A DNA stretch of 64,000 nucleotides, from assembly GCA_034336665.1 (NCBI GenBank), contig CM067592.1:49741783-49805782 (forward strand). Reading direction: 5' to 3'. The stretch comes from Luscinia megarhynchos (Eukaryota; Chordata; Aves; Passeriformes; Turdidae). Positions 49,758-62,131 of the stretch are shown here, piece after piece. Position numbers and translations under genes: made by a program. The notes below the pieces were generated by a model. The model saw only the letters and a program-made list of their open reading frames with translations, had not been told where the DNA came from and did not search any database. How positions within the stretch are numbered: the stretch's first letter is position 1; every line of letters begins with the position of its first letter.

Positions 49758-51682
49758 AACATGGGATAGGAGAACGATTCATCCTGGAGAATTAAATATT
49801 CACATGGGAAAGCCACTACTATGAGTGCACCTGTGTTTTACTCATGGACAGAATCAAGCAGCGACCACACTATTTTTAGAATTTAACGTTTTTCCTGCCC
49901 TCTGTAGCATATATTATAAAGTAAAGAGAAACCAGAAGAACAGATGAAAATCAGGGCTGGTGTTTACTGAAAATTCTCATGACATCTAGATTGCTGAGTC
50001 ATGGCCATGTATCAGATTTTATTGGTTGAATACAGATAACATTTGACAAATGTTTTGTGCTTTGATTTAATGACCTCCATGGAATTGCTCATGAACAGAC
50101 TTTCTCCATCTCATAAATCAATGCTGCTGAACACACAAAGTAAATACGTCAAAGAAACCAAGAAGTGATACTCAAAAAGGATGTACTGCTTGTGTACAGA
50201 CAACTTGAGGAAGCAACAGGGACTATCTCAGACCTTATTTATATCTTAGGCAGTCAATCCATTCTCTGCCACCCAGAAGAATATTTACTAAGTTGATAAG
50301 ATCAAAGGTGACAATAGAATTTAATTATTTGCCTTGTCAAACTTGCAGAAGAGCTCTCCTCAAGTTGAACCACGCGTTGGACAGGCTTCAATATGTCACT
50401 CAGTGATGGAATCTACACACCCATGAAAAAGGAAAGCAACTCTGAAAAACAAATGTCTCAAGAGCTTTGGAAACTGTCTGAGGCTGCATGTGGTCAGCTC
50501 TACTTGTTCAGTCTGTAAGGCTGGATAAAGCTCTTTCTCTGTATTTGAAGGAGACAAGATAATGTATTCCTGAATAACCTATCAGGAGCCAATTTCTGCT
50601 TGTTTTAAAGCTCTTTGCTGTTATTCATACCAAATTCCTAGAGATCATCTATGATCTACAAGAAGAATCCGGGTTTTCTCTCTTTACTTAGCTGAGCCAA
50701 ATTTTCATGTGTTATGTAGGTGCACTGTCAGTTTCCACCAGCATTGCAATATAGTGTTCAACATATGGTGAGTGCAAATGCTAAAATGCAATATCTTCTG
50801 AAAGAGAATTGTAGCTTTACTTGGCTTCTGCTCTGTGTTGTTTTGAATAACCCACGTAGAATGTGTGCCATTCAGTTAGGAAAAGATACACTGTAAAAGT
50901 CATGGCTCAAGGGATTGAAGACTATAGACATGGAGGAAGAAATATGAAATAGATATGATATGATATATTTTCGAGTTTTCTACCGAGTCTTTGGCGTCTT
51001 GTTCAGTAAATCTGAGAAAATGCCCTTCAGGTCTTAACTTGCAAGCACTCTGAATACTGTGGCTAGCATACTGGCATGATGGTTTTCTCAGGCAGTGGTT
51101 AGAGAAACTTGATGCATTTTGGGAACAAGCCCTTAGATCCAAACATTTTCTACTAGAACTGTATTAAATGAAACTCCTACTGAGGTTGAAAAAAGTCATG
51201 CCAGCCCCACCCAACCCCTAAGATGAGCAGATGTTTCCCTCCTCAGGTCCTTCTTTGATAAGACTTTTTTGCCTGACTCAAGAGAGAGCCATGTTGTAGA
51301 CCAATACATCATGTAGGCTGTTAGAGTCCTGTATTTTCTCAAGTCTGAAATATGCATCTGTATTTCTGCAGTGCTTAAAACCAGACATGGTGAAATGAGG
51401 AAAATGGTGCAGTTTAACTGTGTCATGAAGAGGGTGTTGTATTGTTTTAGAACTTATGGAATATGCATCAGTCTCACAGAAAGCCCTCTGGAATGAGTTT
51501 CACAATAGGATTTGGTTTCAAGAGCTGAAATTTCACCTGAAAAAGTGGAGTTTGCAGATGGAAATCCCACTGTTACTTCCTCTGTGTATTGTCAAAGCAC
51601 ATCCTGGCATAATGAAACATTCAAGTGTTAAACTACATGTTTGGAGTCTCTGAAAAGAGACTGACATTTCCTTTGTCCACAG
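49758..51682. other. Intergenic sequence, nothing recognised
   Basis: AT-rich noncoding stretch of about 1.9 kb between a CR1 fragment and a possible exon. No repeat, RNA gene or coding exon could be supported. Confidence 0.6.
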
Positions 51683-51856
51683 ATCGTTTCCCAGCTGGCT
51701 GCATATGCTGTACATCCAAGCTGCTGTGAGAGCACAGGGATGGGGCTGAGGGGGAGCAGTGACCTCCTCAAAGGTGCTCGGGGCAGGGAGCAGGGCACCA
51801 GCCTGGGTGAAGGGAGCAGGTGGAGGTGTGCAGTGGACTCTTGAAGCACAAGGCAG
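51683..51856 (+). ncRNA. Candidate noncoding exon with strong splice signals
   Basis: A pyrimidine-rich acceptor (tttcctttgtccacag) precedes 174 bp of locally GC-rich sequence that ends in an excellent donor (AGGCAG|gtaagc). All three plus-strand frames contain a stop, one of them only near the end, so it would be a noncoding or untranslated exon. It could belong to an unannotated long noncoding RNA or to a 5' untranslated exon of a plus-strand gene to the right (MUSK is the expected neighbour from vertebrate synteny). No partner exon was identified, so this may be chance. Confidence 0.2.
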
Positions 51857-54800
51857 GTAAGCTACTGGCTGTGATTCCTCATTGGTCACAGAAAGTAGGC
51901 ATGCTTTCCCAGGGACAAAGCTGGATTCCTGTGTATGTAGATGAAAGCCTTAGGCTTCCTTACTGCTGGAGTCTGTATCCAAGAAAATTTGTTTTACATT
52001 TTAAGTCTTAATTTCTTACAGCTTTTCTGATTGCATCACTTTCAGACAATAAAATATCACAAAACACACCAAAGTACATGCCTCCAACTTGCAACAGATT
52101 TAAATTTCAGCAAATGATAAATTTAACTTTTAACATAAAAATCCCTTAACAATGGAGAAAGGCTACTTTGAACATTGCAAATGAGAAAAAGCTCCTCAGT
52201 AGGAATAGTTTAGCATTAGGACTCTTAATTATCCACTCTTCAGAGAGTTTGGAAGAAGATCTGAAGACTGCCAGATGAAGTCAGCTAAATTTGCAGCTGT
52301 CTCAGTCACAATCCACACTGGGAAATGCAGGTTAAGCCACCATCTAAAAACTGATCAGGCTGCTGCAGCCTTGGTGTATTGAAGAATAGCTGAACTTATC
52401 CAGAGATAAGGGCAAAATGATCCCACAAATGGAACAAACACCTGCTTTAACAGGCAAAGAAAAAGTGGAGAGGAGTTTTTTTAAATATTTTTGTGTCAGA
52501 ATCTACCTCTTCTCTCCTACTGGAGTTTTTAAAATAAAAATTCTTATGTGGAAAGCCGGTCTAAGATTTTGCTTGAAACATAGGGGGTTTGCTAAATCCA
52601 AGGTAGGGAAACTTAACAGGGATTAGAAGCCAGTTCTTCAGACAAAGAAATAAAACAAAAAACTTTCCAAAGACTTCATTAACTCATGGAATAACGCAGG
52701 TGTATGAAGCATTCAGAGATGCCTTCTCCAGGGTTTAAATTTCACATGACTGTTTCATTACCTAAGCAAAACAACACTTGAAATGCTTTGGCCACGGGGA
52801 ATGCAGCACGTACAAGGATGTCCAACCATGTTTTTGGTTTATTAGTTCTATTACAGGCACTAGAGCAGATGAATGTAAGAGGAGAAACTTGCTTTATAGT
52901 AAAGAAAGAGACCTACAGCAGTGAAAAATTAATTTTCATCCTGTCATGACTCATGAGACAGCGCTACAGTAACATTAACAAAACATCAGTTAAAATGGTA
53001 GTAATTATTTCCATTGCTAATACTGACTCTGGCTTAACAACATTTACAGGCTTTGTTACACTGTCATAAAATAAACAGTAATATAGAAACAAACCAGCTT
53101 CACTGCTTTTGTAAGAATGGACTTTTTCTCTATCTCTGCCCTTTACAGAATCATGCCTTGTAAAGGAAGTCAGAGGTGGAGGCATGACAACAGCCCATGA
53201 AAAATTCCAGGGAGGAGTTGCACAAGGCTTTCAGCAGCATTATATTCAGCATCAGAAAGGTTGTGGTCTTTGATTGCCAGAGGCACCACAGGTGAAGACT
53301 ACAGGAGTAGGACTCATTCTGTCCAAGTCAACTCTGCAGATTCCTTTGTGCCACTAAAATGGCAGACTGGTAGGATCTAGTGTCCCTACCGTCAGCATTT
53401 TATTTCTCCTGTTAGACATGTTGAACTGCATTAATTTTTTCACTTTTTTTCTTTTGCTATCAGTGCTCTGTTTCTTCAGCTCTGAGGAACAGCATTATCT
53501 GCCAGAGCCTGTGGCTAGATGGCCTTGCGGCTTCATATCTGATTATCCAGGATTGTGCATTATAAAAACTCAAGGAGATCATGCCTTGACCAAAAAAATG
53601 TTGCAGGAAAACACTTTTCTAGGTGAAACTTCATAATGATGAAACAAAAAGGCCCTAGATGTTGATTTAATCCTTTTTTTTGAGAATGCCCAGTATTACC
53701 GAGTTGCCAGATAGTAATTTCTTGAGCTATGGATGGGTCTTAAGACTGCATGTTCAAAATAGATATTTAAAGCATGTAATTTATTTCACACCACATGACA
53801 ATATTTCTTAGGGGCTGTGATCCTCCACATGGGACAAAAATGGGGCCAATTCTTAATCTTCTCCATGAAATGTTTTCTGCCAGTGCAAGCTTGATTCCAT
53901 TGGAAATGGATGCCTTAGCCTCTGGGAGTTCAATAGTAAATAACATCTGAGACCTAGTCCTGTCCTTTTAGTGGAGAACATGGGCAAAGGTAGCAGGTAA
54001 TTCTGCATATGTGTCCTTAGCCAGCATAGTGGCCCAGAAGGCAACCCACATAGTAATAACTATTTTTCATTATAAAATTTTCATTTCAAAATGCCCTTAT
54101 AGCATAATTGAACTTCTTACCTGCTTTTGACTTGATTATTATCTCCCAAGCTCATCCTTAACCTTTCTTAAAATGATCTCTGGTCCAGTAACATGCACAT
54201 ATCCAATCTACTGGTCTTATGAGCCTCTCTTCATGGAAATTCAGATGCCATGGCCCGCAGAAATGTCGTGCTGAAAGAGTGAGTTCACTGGGGGTAAATA
54301 AGGTGCACAATTTCAGATATGTGCCTGAAGTGCCTCATTCTTATACAGAGTAAGTCACTTCAACCTTTGCACTCACCATTACCAGGGACTATGCTTTGAA
54401 AGGAATGTTGCATTTTGTTCCAAGTGAGGTTATCTTCCAGATTGGCTAATGCTCATTGCACTCCTATTTGTCTTTCCTCAAACCTGAAAACTTGCTGCAG
54501 ATGTTTTGGTAGTCCAAACTCAGCTAGATTTGAACTATTTTAAATATAAGTGTAGTTGAAGATTATTCATGCTCTATTCCTGTGAATTATCAGTACTTTT
54601 AATATAATAGAGGTCCTGTATTCAAAAAATCTCCTGGGAATAAATCCCAGGCTGCATTTTGCTTTTTGAGGCCTCCCTTATTTTTCTTAGCATTTGGAAG
54701 AGTTTAACTTGGCAATGTCCAGTGATCCCTATTAACTGATTTTAAAAAAGTAATAGCTTTTAGATAAAATCAAGTGCATAACACAGTACTATAGAATGGT

Positions 54801-57800
54801 TAGCTAATGATTGAATGAGAATCCAGCTTAAAATCAGGAGACTTTCCTTAAGTTTTCATTCATTGCTGCTTTTTTATAAGAGGTTCTGTCGGATCAATAT
54901 TTAATGCATGGCAAAACCTTCATAGAAGAGGCTTCTGTAGATGATTCTTGGTAGTAATACAAAATCTTATGAAATTAATCCATATATATGCAAAGAAGTG
55001 GAACACATCTTTACAATCCACTTCTGTCAACAGTTTATGTATTTTTAAAATTATTACTGATGTTACTTTACTTGTTTTATATGCTTGTAATGCATATGAA
55101 ATTCAAAATTAAGGTGTATCACTAAAAAAAAAATTTCTGGCACCTTGGCAGACATTTTAGAACTCTCCTTTTGCTTGGGTGTCAGGATTTGTTCCCTGTG
55201 AGGACTCTGTATGTGATATAGGGTAGTTCTGTAGGCCTCATACCCTGCCAGAAGCACCAGCCCTACATGTTGGCTCCCAGGTCACGAGTTACCTACTGCA
55301 GGATGAAGCTCTACTAGATATGTTTTTTGCTGGTCTACTGTCCCACCCAGCACTCTGTGAGCCCTGTGCCCTCTAGTTCTGCTGGGTACCACTACAGAAA
55401 TGATCCCACCTTGAGCCACAGCAACCAGCGATTTTCTGGCTATATTTCTTTTTCCACACTCTTGATCTAGGACTAACATGATAATTTACAGGCCAGCAGC
55501 TAATAGAATCCACTATTCTGGCAAGTTTTTCTCTTTGCCTCTTAAACTGGTTGCATAGTTTCTTGGTTGCTGCTGGTGCTCAGCGAATGGTGTGGATATT
55601 TACTGATTAATACCTTCATATTATAAACTTAACCCCATACAAGGGGTTAAAGAGTGTTTCTAAATCAGCATACTGGAAGCAGACACAGACTGTCTGCACA
55701 AAGATAGCAAGAAAGTCACAAGTTGTAATGTAAATTTTGTCCCAACAGACTTTCCTCTGACTTTAGGAACTCTTGACTGGTCCTTAATTCCTCAGTCTGA
55801 GACCTCCAGGCCATGCTTCCTAATTGGCCTGAAAACACCAAGCTCTGAACTCTTGCTGAGAATAAATCAAGCTGCTCATATTTTCAGCACTGTTCAGAGT
55901 TGGTGCCTGACCTCACCTAGTGTAGGCAGCATCACAAATATATGATGTGCAGCCTCCCAGTGAAGAAGTTTAGGTGACCCTGCTTTGGTTGTACAATGCC
56001 ATTCCTAACAGAGTAGGCATGTTGGTTGCATATGCTAGTAAGGTTGGGCTAACCATACCACATGTCTTTGAGCCAAACACCATCAAGCACAGATTTTTTT
56101 TTTTCCGTTAGCACAATCCCCTTTTTCTGAGACCTCCTTCCAACCTATGTAGTGCCTTAATCTTTCAAGGCCAAACTTGGCTTTTCCCCACATCCCTGGT
56201 CGACTCCACACCTTTCAGGTCCTTTCCCCTTCTCTGCTGTGAATAGGCTCATTTCTCACTTTCTTTTTTTAGTGTTGCTTTCTTTCTTGCCACATGTAAT
56301 TTGTGCTATACCAGCGACACACCCAGTTTCATCTCTGGTTTCATGTCCCTCTTCCTTTCCACCAGCTCTGGTGTTGAGGCCAAGTAGTTGCAGGGTGGAG
56401 GCAAAGGAATGTGTCTCATCCCACACAGACATCAAGGGAGGCTGTGCGTTATCAAAGACAGGTACTACAGCCTCAGAGAGAGCAGCAGAGTCATTGCCAC
56501 AAAACAGCAGGTCTTCATTAGCCCCAGCTTCCTTACCTAATTCAACGTGAGGTACTGCATGAGAGAGTCTAAATCCTCGTGTGCTGGAGCATTGATATGT
56601 TCTTGGCTGCACGCAAGAAGGGTCACAGCTCTTTTATCAAGCCTTGTAGGAGCTTGAACTGGGGCAAAGTGATGCCTCTGAGCTCATGCAAGGGAGAAGA
56701 GAGTCTAGACATTACCACAGTTGCTCAGATAGCAGCTGCACAGAAAGGATTGTGTAATTTTGTGCTTCTGACAGGCAGGGAGCAGCCTGTGAGGATTGCT
56801 GGAGCACAGAGTGCTACACTGGCAGCACCTTTGCTCTTAAGGACAGTGGCTGATGAGGCAGCCTCATCGCTTTTTGTAACAAATACACGTGGTGCTCTGT
56901 CTTTTGTAACAGAGCCAGGCCAGATGCGGCATCGCTTGGCAAAGAAATTGTGATGAAGCATTCTTGCTGGAAATGTTGATCCATGTTTTCTGAAAAACAT
57001 TTTGGTCACTGAGTGATGTATGGCAACAACCGAGGCTGGGTGAATTTGAGGGGAGAATGAAAGGTCTGGCAGAGGATTATATCTCCTGTGTTCCAGGAAA
57101 AACCCCAATATATGGAGGAGATGATATTTAGTGTAAGTCTGTGATTCTGGATTTGTCCCGAGTCAGATATGGGAAGTTATTCTCCCAGTGCAAAGTGCAT
57201 GGTGACATCCTTAAAGACTAGGAAATCATGCTAGATCCATTCTCAGTGTGATGGTGGAGACCCAAGGTCCCCGGGTGATCTCCTAGCATGAGGAGCTTGA
57301 AAATTGGAAGAGCTTGGATTTATGCTAGGAGATGCCAGGGATCTGCAAAGACTTCTGGAAGTTTTTTGAGTTTTTCTTCCTTTTGAATCAAACCTTAGAT
57401 CCTCTTAAAAGTTAAGTTGTTAGCAAATAAAAAAAAGTCTATTTTAGCCAAACCTAATGCTACACAGGAATGTCATCACAATGTAATAAGCAGGGGACAA
57501 GTTTTAGAGCAACAGAGTGCATTTATTGAAGTAAGACAGGAGACATTTGCCTTGAGTAAAGCATCTAAAACCTCAGAAGGTCTTCTGAAATGTTGTGTGC
57601 TTTGTTCTGTTAGTTAATTTGCCACTGCAGAGGTCTGTCCCTCCAGGCGTTTTCTTTTCTCTTATTCAGAGAACCTTTTTTCCATTGAATGAAACAGAGA
57701 TATCATGTAATTTCTGACAGTCAGTATCCAAAAAATTGCATCCTAGAAAAATTATGTCTGTGAATGACTCCACCAAATCACACCATTCCTGTGGATGTGG

Positions 57801-58358
57801 GTTCTTGAACCAGCCCTGAAATCTACTGCCAGGGCTACACAAATTACTTTAGCTCCAGCATTGTCAGCTGTTGGGGTTTTATCATATTGTCCGATGTTCT
57901 GCTAAATGCATCAGCCCCCGGAGATTATGTAAGAATCTCTGCTTTTATTCCAAAATAAAGTTCAATTTCCATTTTTTTTCCAGAAGAGTTTAGGAATGTG
58001 ACCATTAATAGTGCAGACAATGCAAGGTTACTAACCCCTACAACTTTCATTTTTAAGCCAACAATGGTTTTTTTCAGATCTGACTCATGGTTTTTGAATG
58101 CCTGAGGGACACCAGTGTATTTGCAAAAATATAACTATTCTTCAGTTTTACAGCTTGTTATCTTATTTCCTCAGCCTGACAGAATTGCCTAATTCGGGGA
58201 TTTTTTTTCCTCTGGATGTTTTGAACCCTGTAGCTCTGTACTGCATTTCTGACATTCCAGAAGCAAGCCCCCAGGAGACCCTGTCATGCATCTGTTGTTG
58301 GAGGTGCCTTGACAAGTGTGATACCACACATTAATAGATCCAAAATCACACTTGTCCA

Positions 58359-58445
58359 CAAAAAAAGAAAACAAAAACTCAAGCGGAAAAAAAAACCAAC
58401 CAAGAAAAACAACCCAAAAAACCCCAAAACAAAACAAAACAAACT
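58359..58445. repeat. A-rich low-complexity block with AAAAC units
   Basis: About 87 bases that are mostly A with scattered C and G, ending in aaaacaaaacaaaacaaa. It is simple sequence, possibly a decayed retrotransposon tail. Confidence 0.8.
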
Positions 58446-59286
58446 GGAACAAAAAGCCCCAGCACAACAGTCATTTACAGATATGGAATGTCTCTTTAGG
58501 TGATGCTGCTTTCTTCAGGATGTAAATTTCGCCAGGGAAAGCAGATATCTTTTCTTTTCCAATGCTGAAAGCAGACATGCAACTGCTGTAAAGCATCCAT
58601 GTTTGCACCATGACTGCTTGTGCAGCCATCCCACATGCTTTTGTCACTTTACAGATACAATTAGTTCCTCCTTTTTCTAGCCCAGTATCTGGGGAGATAA
58701 AGTTATATATTACCCAGACACATGCTCTCATCCCCCTGAGGGCACTCCTGGAAGAAATGCAGCCAGTATTGTCTGACCCTTGACAATGCCAGTGAGAGAT
58801 TTTGCCTCTTGCATGACTGTGCAAGGCTTTTCCTTGCTCACAGAAGATGAAGGAGAGAACTGAGTGGGAAGAAAACAATGCCTCCACTAAAGTGTAGTTG
58901 AATTTTTGTGCTGTAGCTCTGGAGAAAGAGGATAGGCAACAGTATTTTAAAGGAGTTTATTGAGATAAGCACATGACCTGGGACGAGCATCACCAGCTGG
59001 CGTTGGTGACAACATCTACCAGAGCTAGGGCTGTGGTTTCTACAGGAGAGCTGGGGACAGCTGCCCAGTAACTGCCCAGCTCAGATGAGTGAGGAAAGGA
59101 AAGTGATGCTCATTTGTGAAAGGCTTGTCCAGAGTAGTCCTGCTGGTGTGGAAAGCACACTGCATGAATTTTGTTTGGTCTAAACTAAAATTCTAGCCTC
59201 TCTTAGAAAAGGGATCCCTGACTGTGGTTGGATGTTTTAGCTCCATATGTACATGCAGATTGCAGTGGTAAATGGTCCCAGTGCAG

Positions 59287-59308
59287 TTCCTCACACGGGG
59301 CACCAAAA
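59287..59308 (-). other. Possible retroviral primer-binding site remnant
   Basis: On the minus strand, directly after the LTR terminal CA, is TTTT then TGGTGCCCCGTGTGAG. TGG starts and GC-rich 16-18-mers in this position are usual for tRNA primer-binding sites. The matching tRNA could not be identified with confidence. Confidence 0.4.
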
Positions 59309-59999
59309 TGTGGAGGTTCTCAGCCTCTGGTGCTCAGGGCACCAACTCCAGAGCTCTTAGGCTCCTACTTTGTTGGGTTATCTTAAATAAGCAAAGCAGC
59401 TAATAGTTAAAAAGGTTATTTATTACAAAGCACATCTTATTACAAAGCACATCAGTCTCAAAAGCACACAGAAAAGCAATAGGAAAGCAGTGGCAAAGCA
59501 ATGGCAAATGGCAAGAGCAAATGGCAAAAGCCCTGGCAAAAGCAAATGGCTAAAAGCAGCAACTCTCCCCAATACATATTCTTATATAGGATTTTTTCAA
59601 CAAGCTAAGATGCAAGCTTGGAGCACCACTCCTTAAACTATCAGAATTCTAGTTCCTTAGCATGCTAGGTTACAACTCATACAACCTATCTTGTTCTTCT
59701 GAAAACAGTAAGCAATATTCTTACTATAGTTCTATTATGTCTATGTCCTGTCTACCACTGCGGGCCTGGAGCCTCTTGCTGAACATATCAGTGTGTTTTA
59801 ACCTTCACTGGAACTCACTCTGCTACTGTGGCATTTGAAACCTTTCACTTACTAAAAGCATTAAAATTACTAATTTACATCTAATTTATTTGTGAGCGGC
59901 TTAATATATTTCAATCCATCCAAAGGCTTTAATTCTATCCCTGCACCTTGATTCCTCCCTGAAGAACTCAGAGAATCCCCTAACTCACTGACTCCAACA
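59309..59999 (-). mobile_element. Endogenous retrovirus LTR, copy 1
   Basis: A 691-bp segment with TG...CA ends; on the minus strand it runs from TGTTGGAGTCAGTGAG to GAACCTCCACA. It is clearly homologous along its length to 62132-62815. On the minus strand it has a TATA box (CCTATATAAG, 59581-59590) and, about 160 bp downstream, an AATAAA signal (59419-59424), the expected U3-R order of an LTR. Immediately beyond its 3' end comes TTTTGGTGCCCCGTG, which resembles a retroviral primer-binding site, so it may be a 5' LTR whose internal part has decayed. A 17-bp duplication near 59424-59457 is private to this copy. No viral coding sequence remains. ERVL-like passerine origin is an inference. Confidence 0.82.
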
Positions 60000-60251
60000 G
60001 GTGCATACTATTCAGCAGCTTATGAGCTCTCTGATGCAGTTTTGGGCTAGGTTAAAACAATTCATAGGATTGTCTTGGATGTTAGAACAGGCCCTCGCCA
60101 GAAGGTGATCGGAAGGCTGTCAGTCTCAAGTGGTTCAATAGCATGGATGTAGACTGGTGGATGGTGGTTGCTGTTATAAAGCCTTCTCATCTTCCCCTTG
60201 GTGAAAAGAAACTGCATTTTGCCTTACACATGGTGCATTATAAAAAAGTTA
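60000..60251. other. Spacer between LTR copy 1 and SINE
   Basis: About 250 bp of noncoding sequence adjoining the LTR on its U3 side. It contains nothing that could be recognised. Confidence 0.5.
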
Positions 60252-60389
60252 CAGGAGTTACAGAATATTCTGTGTTGGAAGGGACCCACAGGGATCATCA
60301 AGTCCAAATCTTAAGTGAATGGCCTGCATGGGGATCAAAACCACAACTATGGCATTGTTGACACCATGCTCTAACTAAGTGAGCAATTC
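60252..60389 (-). mobile_element. tRNA-Ile-derived SINE with CR1 tail (TguSINE1-like)
   Basis: On the minus strand, 60389 to about 60319 aligns with isoleucine tRNA. There is a box A-like stretch (GCTCACTTAGTTAGAGC against tRNA GCTCAGTTGGTTAGAGC), then GGTGTCAACAATGCC against GGTGCTAATAACGCC, then box B GGTTTTGATCCCC against GGTTCGATCCCC, and CAGGCC at the end. About 60318 to 60252 then matches a CR1 3' end (GATGATCCCTGTGGGTCCCT, TCCAACACAGAATATTCTGT). A tRNA-Ile head plus CR1 tail is the structure of the passerine TguSINE1 family, mobilised by CR1 enzymes. Many substitutions show that this is not a working tRNA gene. Confidence 0.88.
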
Positions 60390-62131
60390 AGACTTCTAGC
60401 AGAAACTTCACATTTAAAATCCAGAGTCTGGCTTCTGCCCTGATTTGGCTTCAAGTAGGAAGACACATCCACTGAAGTTTTAATTTAGATTCTACATAGC
60501 CTCTGTGTCACAAATCTTCATAGAGAATGGATTTAAAATGTGTCCATGGGCTAAACAACTTCTTTTTCAGCTGAAGGTAGGGTGTGGGAGAGAGTAGTTC
60601 ACGGAGCAGAGCAGCTGCACAGAGAAACTCTGATGTACAGATAAAGAGCTGAATTGTCAGTGATAGCAATCAAATATGAAGTTCTCAAGGAAAGGCAGAC
60701 TGGCACAGTTTCACTTTTGCCAAAGGAATGATAACAGTTTACACCATGTGGAAATTTGCAGACATTTTGCTGAAATTCAAGTCCATCTTGCTTTTTCTGT
60801 CTTGCATCTTCAACTATCTTGCCAACACCACTAGAAATTGGGCCACTGGTGCCAATGAAAGCAGGATTTCCAGCTCCTGCCAAGGGAGGAGTGGGTCTCC
60901 CTGCGCACCCCCTGGACATCCCGTGTCTCCAGATGGCCGGGAAGGGTCCCGAAGTTGGGGTGCCGTGGTCCATCCCTTGATGTGGGACAGAGAGGGCTGC
61001 AGGGCACAGAGGACTGGGTCCTGGGCGCTGTGTGGATGACTCTGCAGTTTGGCAGGCTGCTCTGCAGCCACACGAGGATCCTGCCATGGGAAAGCCCCGC
61101 CTGCTGCAGACGCGCCGGCAGGCACTGCTCAGCAGCTGCACTGCATTAAACTGGTGCTGGGCAGGGGGAAATCCAACCTTGCTGCATGCCTGTTGCACTG
61201 GTCACAGGAGATGAAATTGACCCAGCGAATTTTTTATTCATCCAGATGCTCCAGAGCTGCTACTGCTACTCAGAGAAAAAAGGCAAATGCTATGAAAATG
61301 TCCAAGGCAAAAGCTCTCTACGGAAGCATTGGAAGAATTGGCTGATTAGGCTGTAAGCTATTTTGGGGGGCTGAAACTTAGTGCTGCTTGCCAAGTATGA
61401 TTTCTAAGACAGGATGAAACCTTGGCCACTGCTGCAAGGATGCTCAGGTACCTTACTACTCCTAGGGAACATCTGCATTCCTGAGTCCATGCAGGTTTCC
61501 CTAACGTGACCCTCTGTCCACAGCCAGTCTAGGGAGGGAAGAAGGTTGAAGCTGGAGATGTGCTGAAGCAGTGACCAGAGTCCCTCTCTCCACCTGGAGT
61601 AGGATGGAGACGAGAGAGAGAAGGAGGGGAGAATAGGCCTTCAGCCAGGCTAACCTCCCTCTCTAGCTGCCATCTGGGGACAAAGTGTCAGGGCAGGTGT
61701 ATGTAGGACAAATCACTGCCACTTGGCAGCAGTAGCTACGGCCCTTGGAAAGGGCTCTAAGCCTACCTTCTGAGTCTTAGCTTCTTGCAGAGTTACCCAA
61801 AATGTCCAGTGTGATTTTCAAGTGAAAGTGTTTCACTTTAGTTAGTCACAAGACAATTTCTGTTTAGGTGCAAATCCTTGGCCCTCATCTGTGTCATCTC
61901 CTGACCACCTACACAGCTGATGCACAATTCATTATTTACTCACAATATAGTAAATGGCAGAAGGACAACCTGCACACCTGGGCTTCAGGGTAGGCCCACA
62001 AACTGTGAACACTGCCCTCACTCCAAACATATTAAACGATGTTACACGCACAGCATGCAGGCACAGGACCCAGGTCAAGTCCAAAGGAGTTAAGGGACTA
62101 ATGTCATGGGTATGCCAGTACTTTGGGTGAG
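60390..62131. other. Sequence between SINE and LTR copy 2, including a GC-rich patch
   Basis: Noncoding as far as can be judged. A GC-richer patch with several CpGs lies at about 60860-61160 and carries overlapping open frames on both strands. The longest (minus, 60599-61198, 199 codons) opens with GTG and has no domain or retroviral motif. If the two flanking LTRs are a pair this would be the remnant internal region, but no gag, pol or env similarity was recognised. Confidence 0.5.

Larger units (their letters stand above)
51857..59308. other. Intergenic sequence, no gene recognised
   Basis: Mostly AT-rich sequence. An A-rich low-complexity block lies at 58359-58445. Overlapping open frames of about 100-130 codons on both strands at 56.2-57.1 kb, and a 138-codon minus frame at 58.47-58.89 kb, have no recognised domain; the 56.24 and 58.89 kb frames begin at GTG rather than ATG. 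The last 20 or so bases (about 59287-59308) look like a retroviral primer-binding region next to the LTR. Confidence 0.55.

Noticed and set aside
56239..56550. Signal-peptide-like plus-strand open frame (NRLISHFLFLVLLSFLPHV)
   Set aside because: The frame begins at GTG rather than ATG. The hydrophobic stretch comes from T-rich sequence, and the remainder matches nothing recognised.
60319..60389. tRNA-Ile gene on the minus strand
   Set aside because: Several invariant positions are changed, the anticodon region is degraded, and it is joined to a CR1 tail. It is a SINE head rather than a functional tRNA.
60599..61198. 199-codon minus-strand open frame
   Set aside because: It opens with GTG, shows no recognisable domain or retroviral motif, and overlaps other frames in a GC-rich patch.
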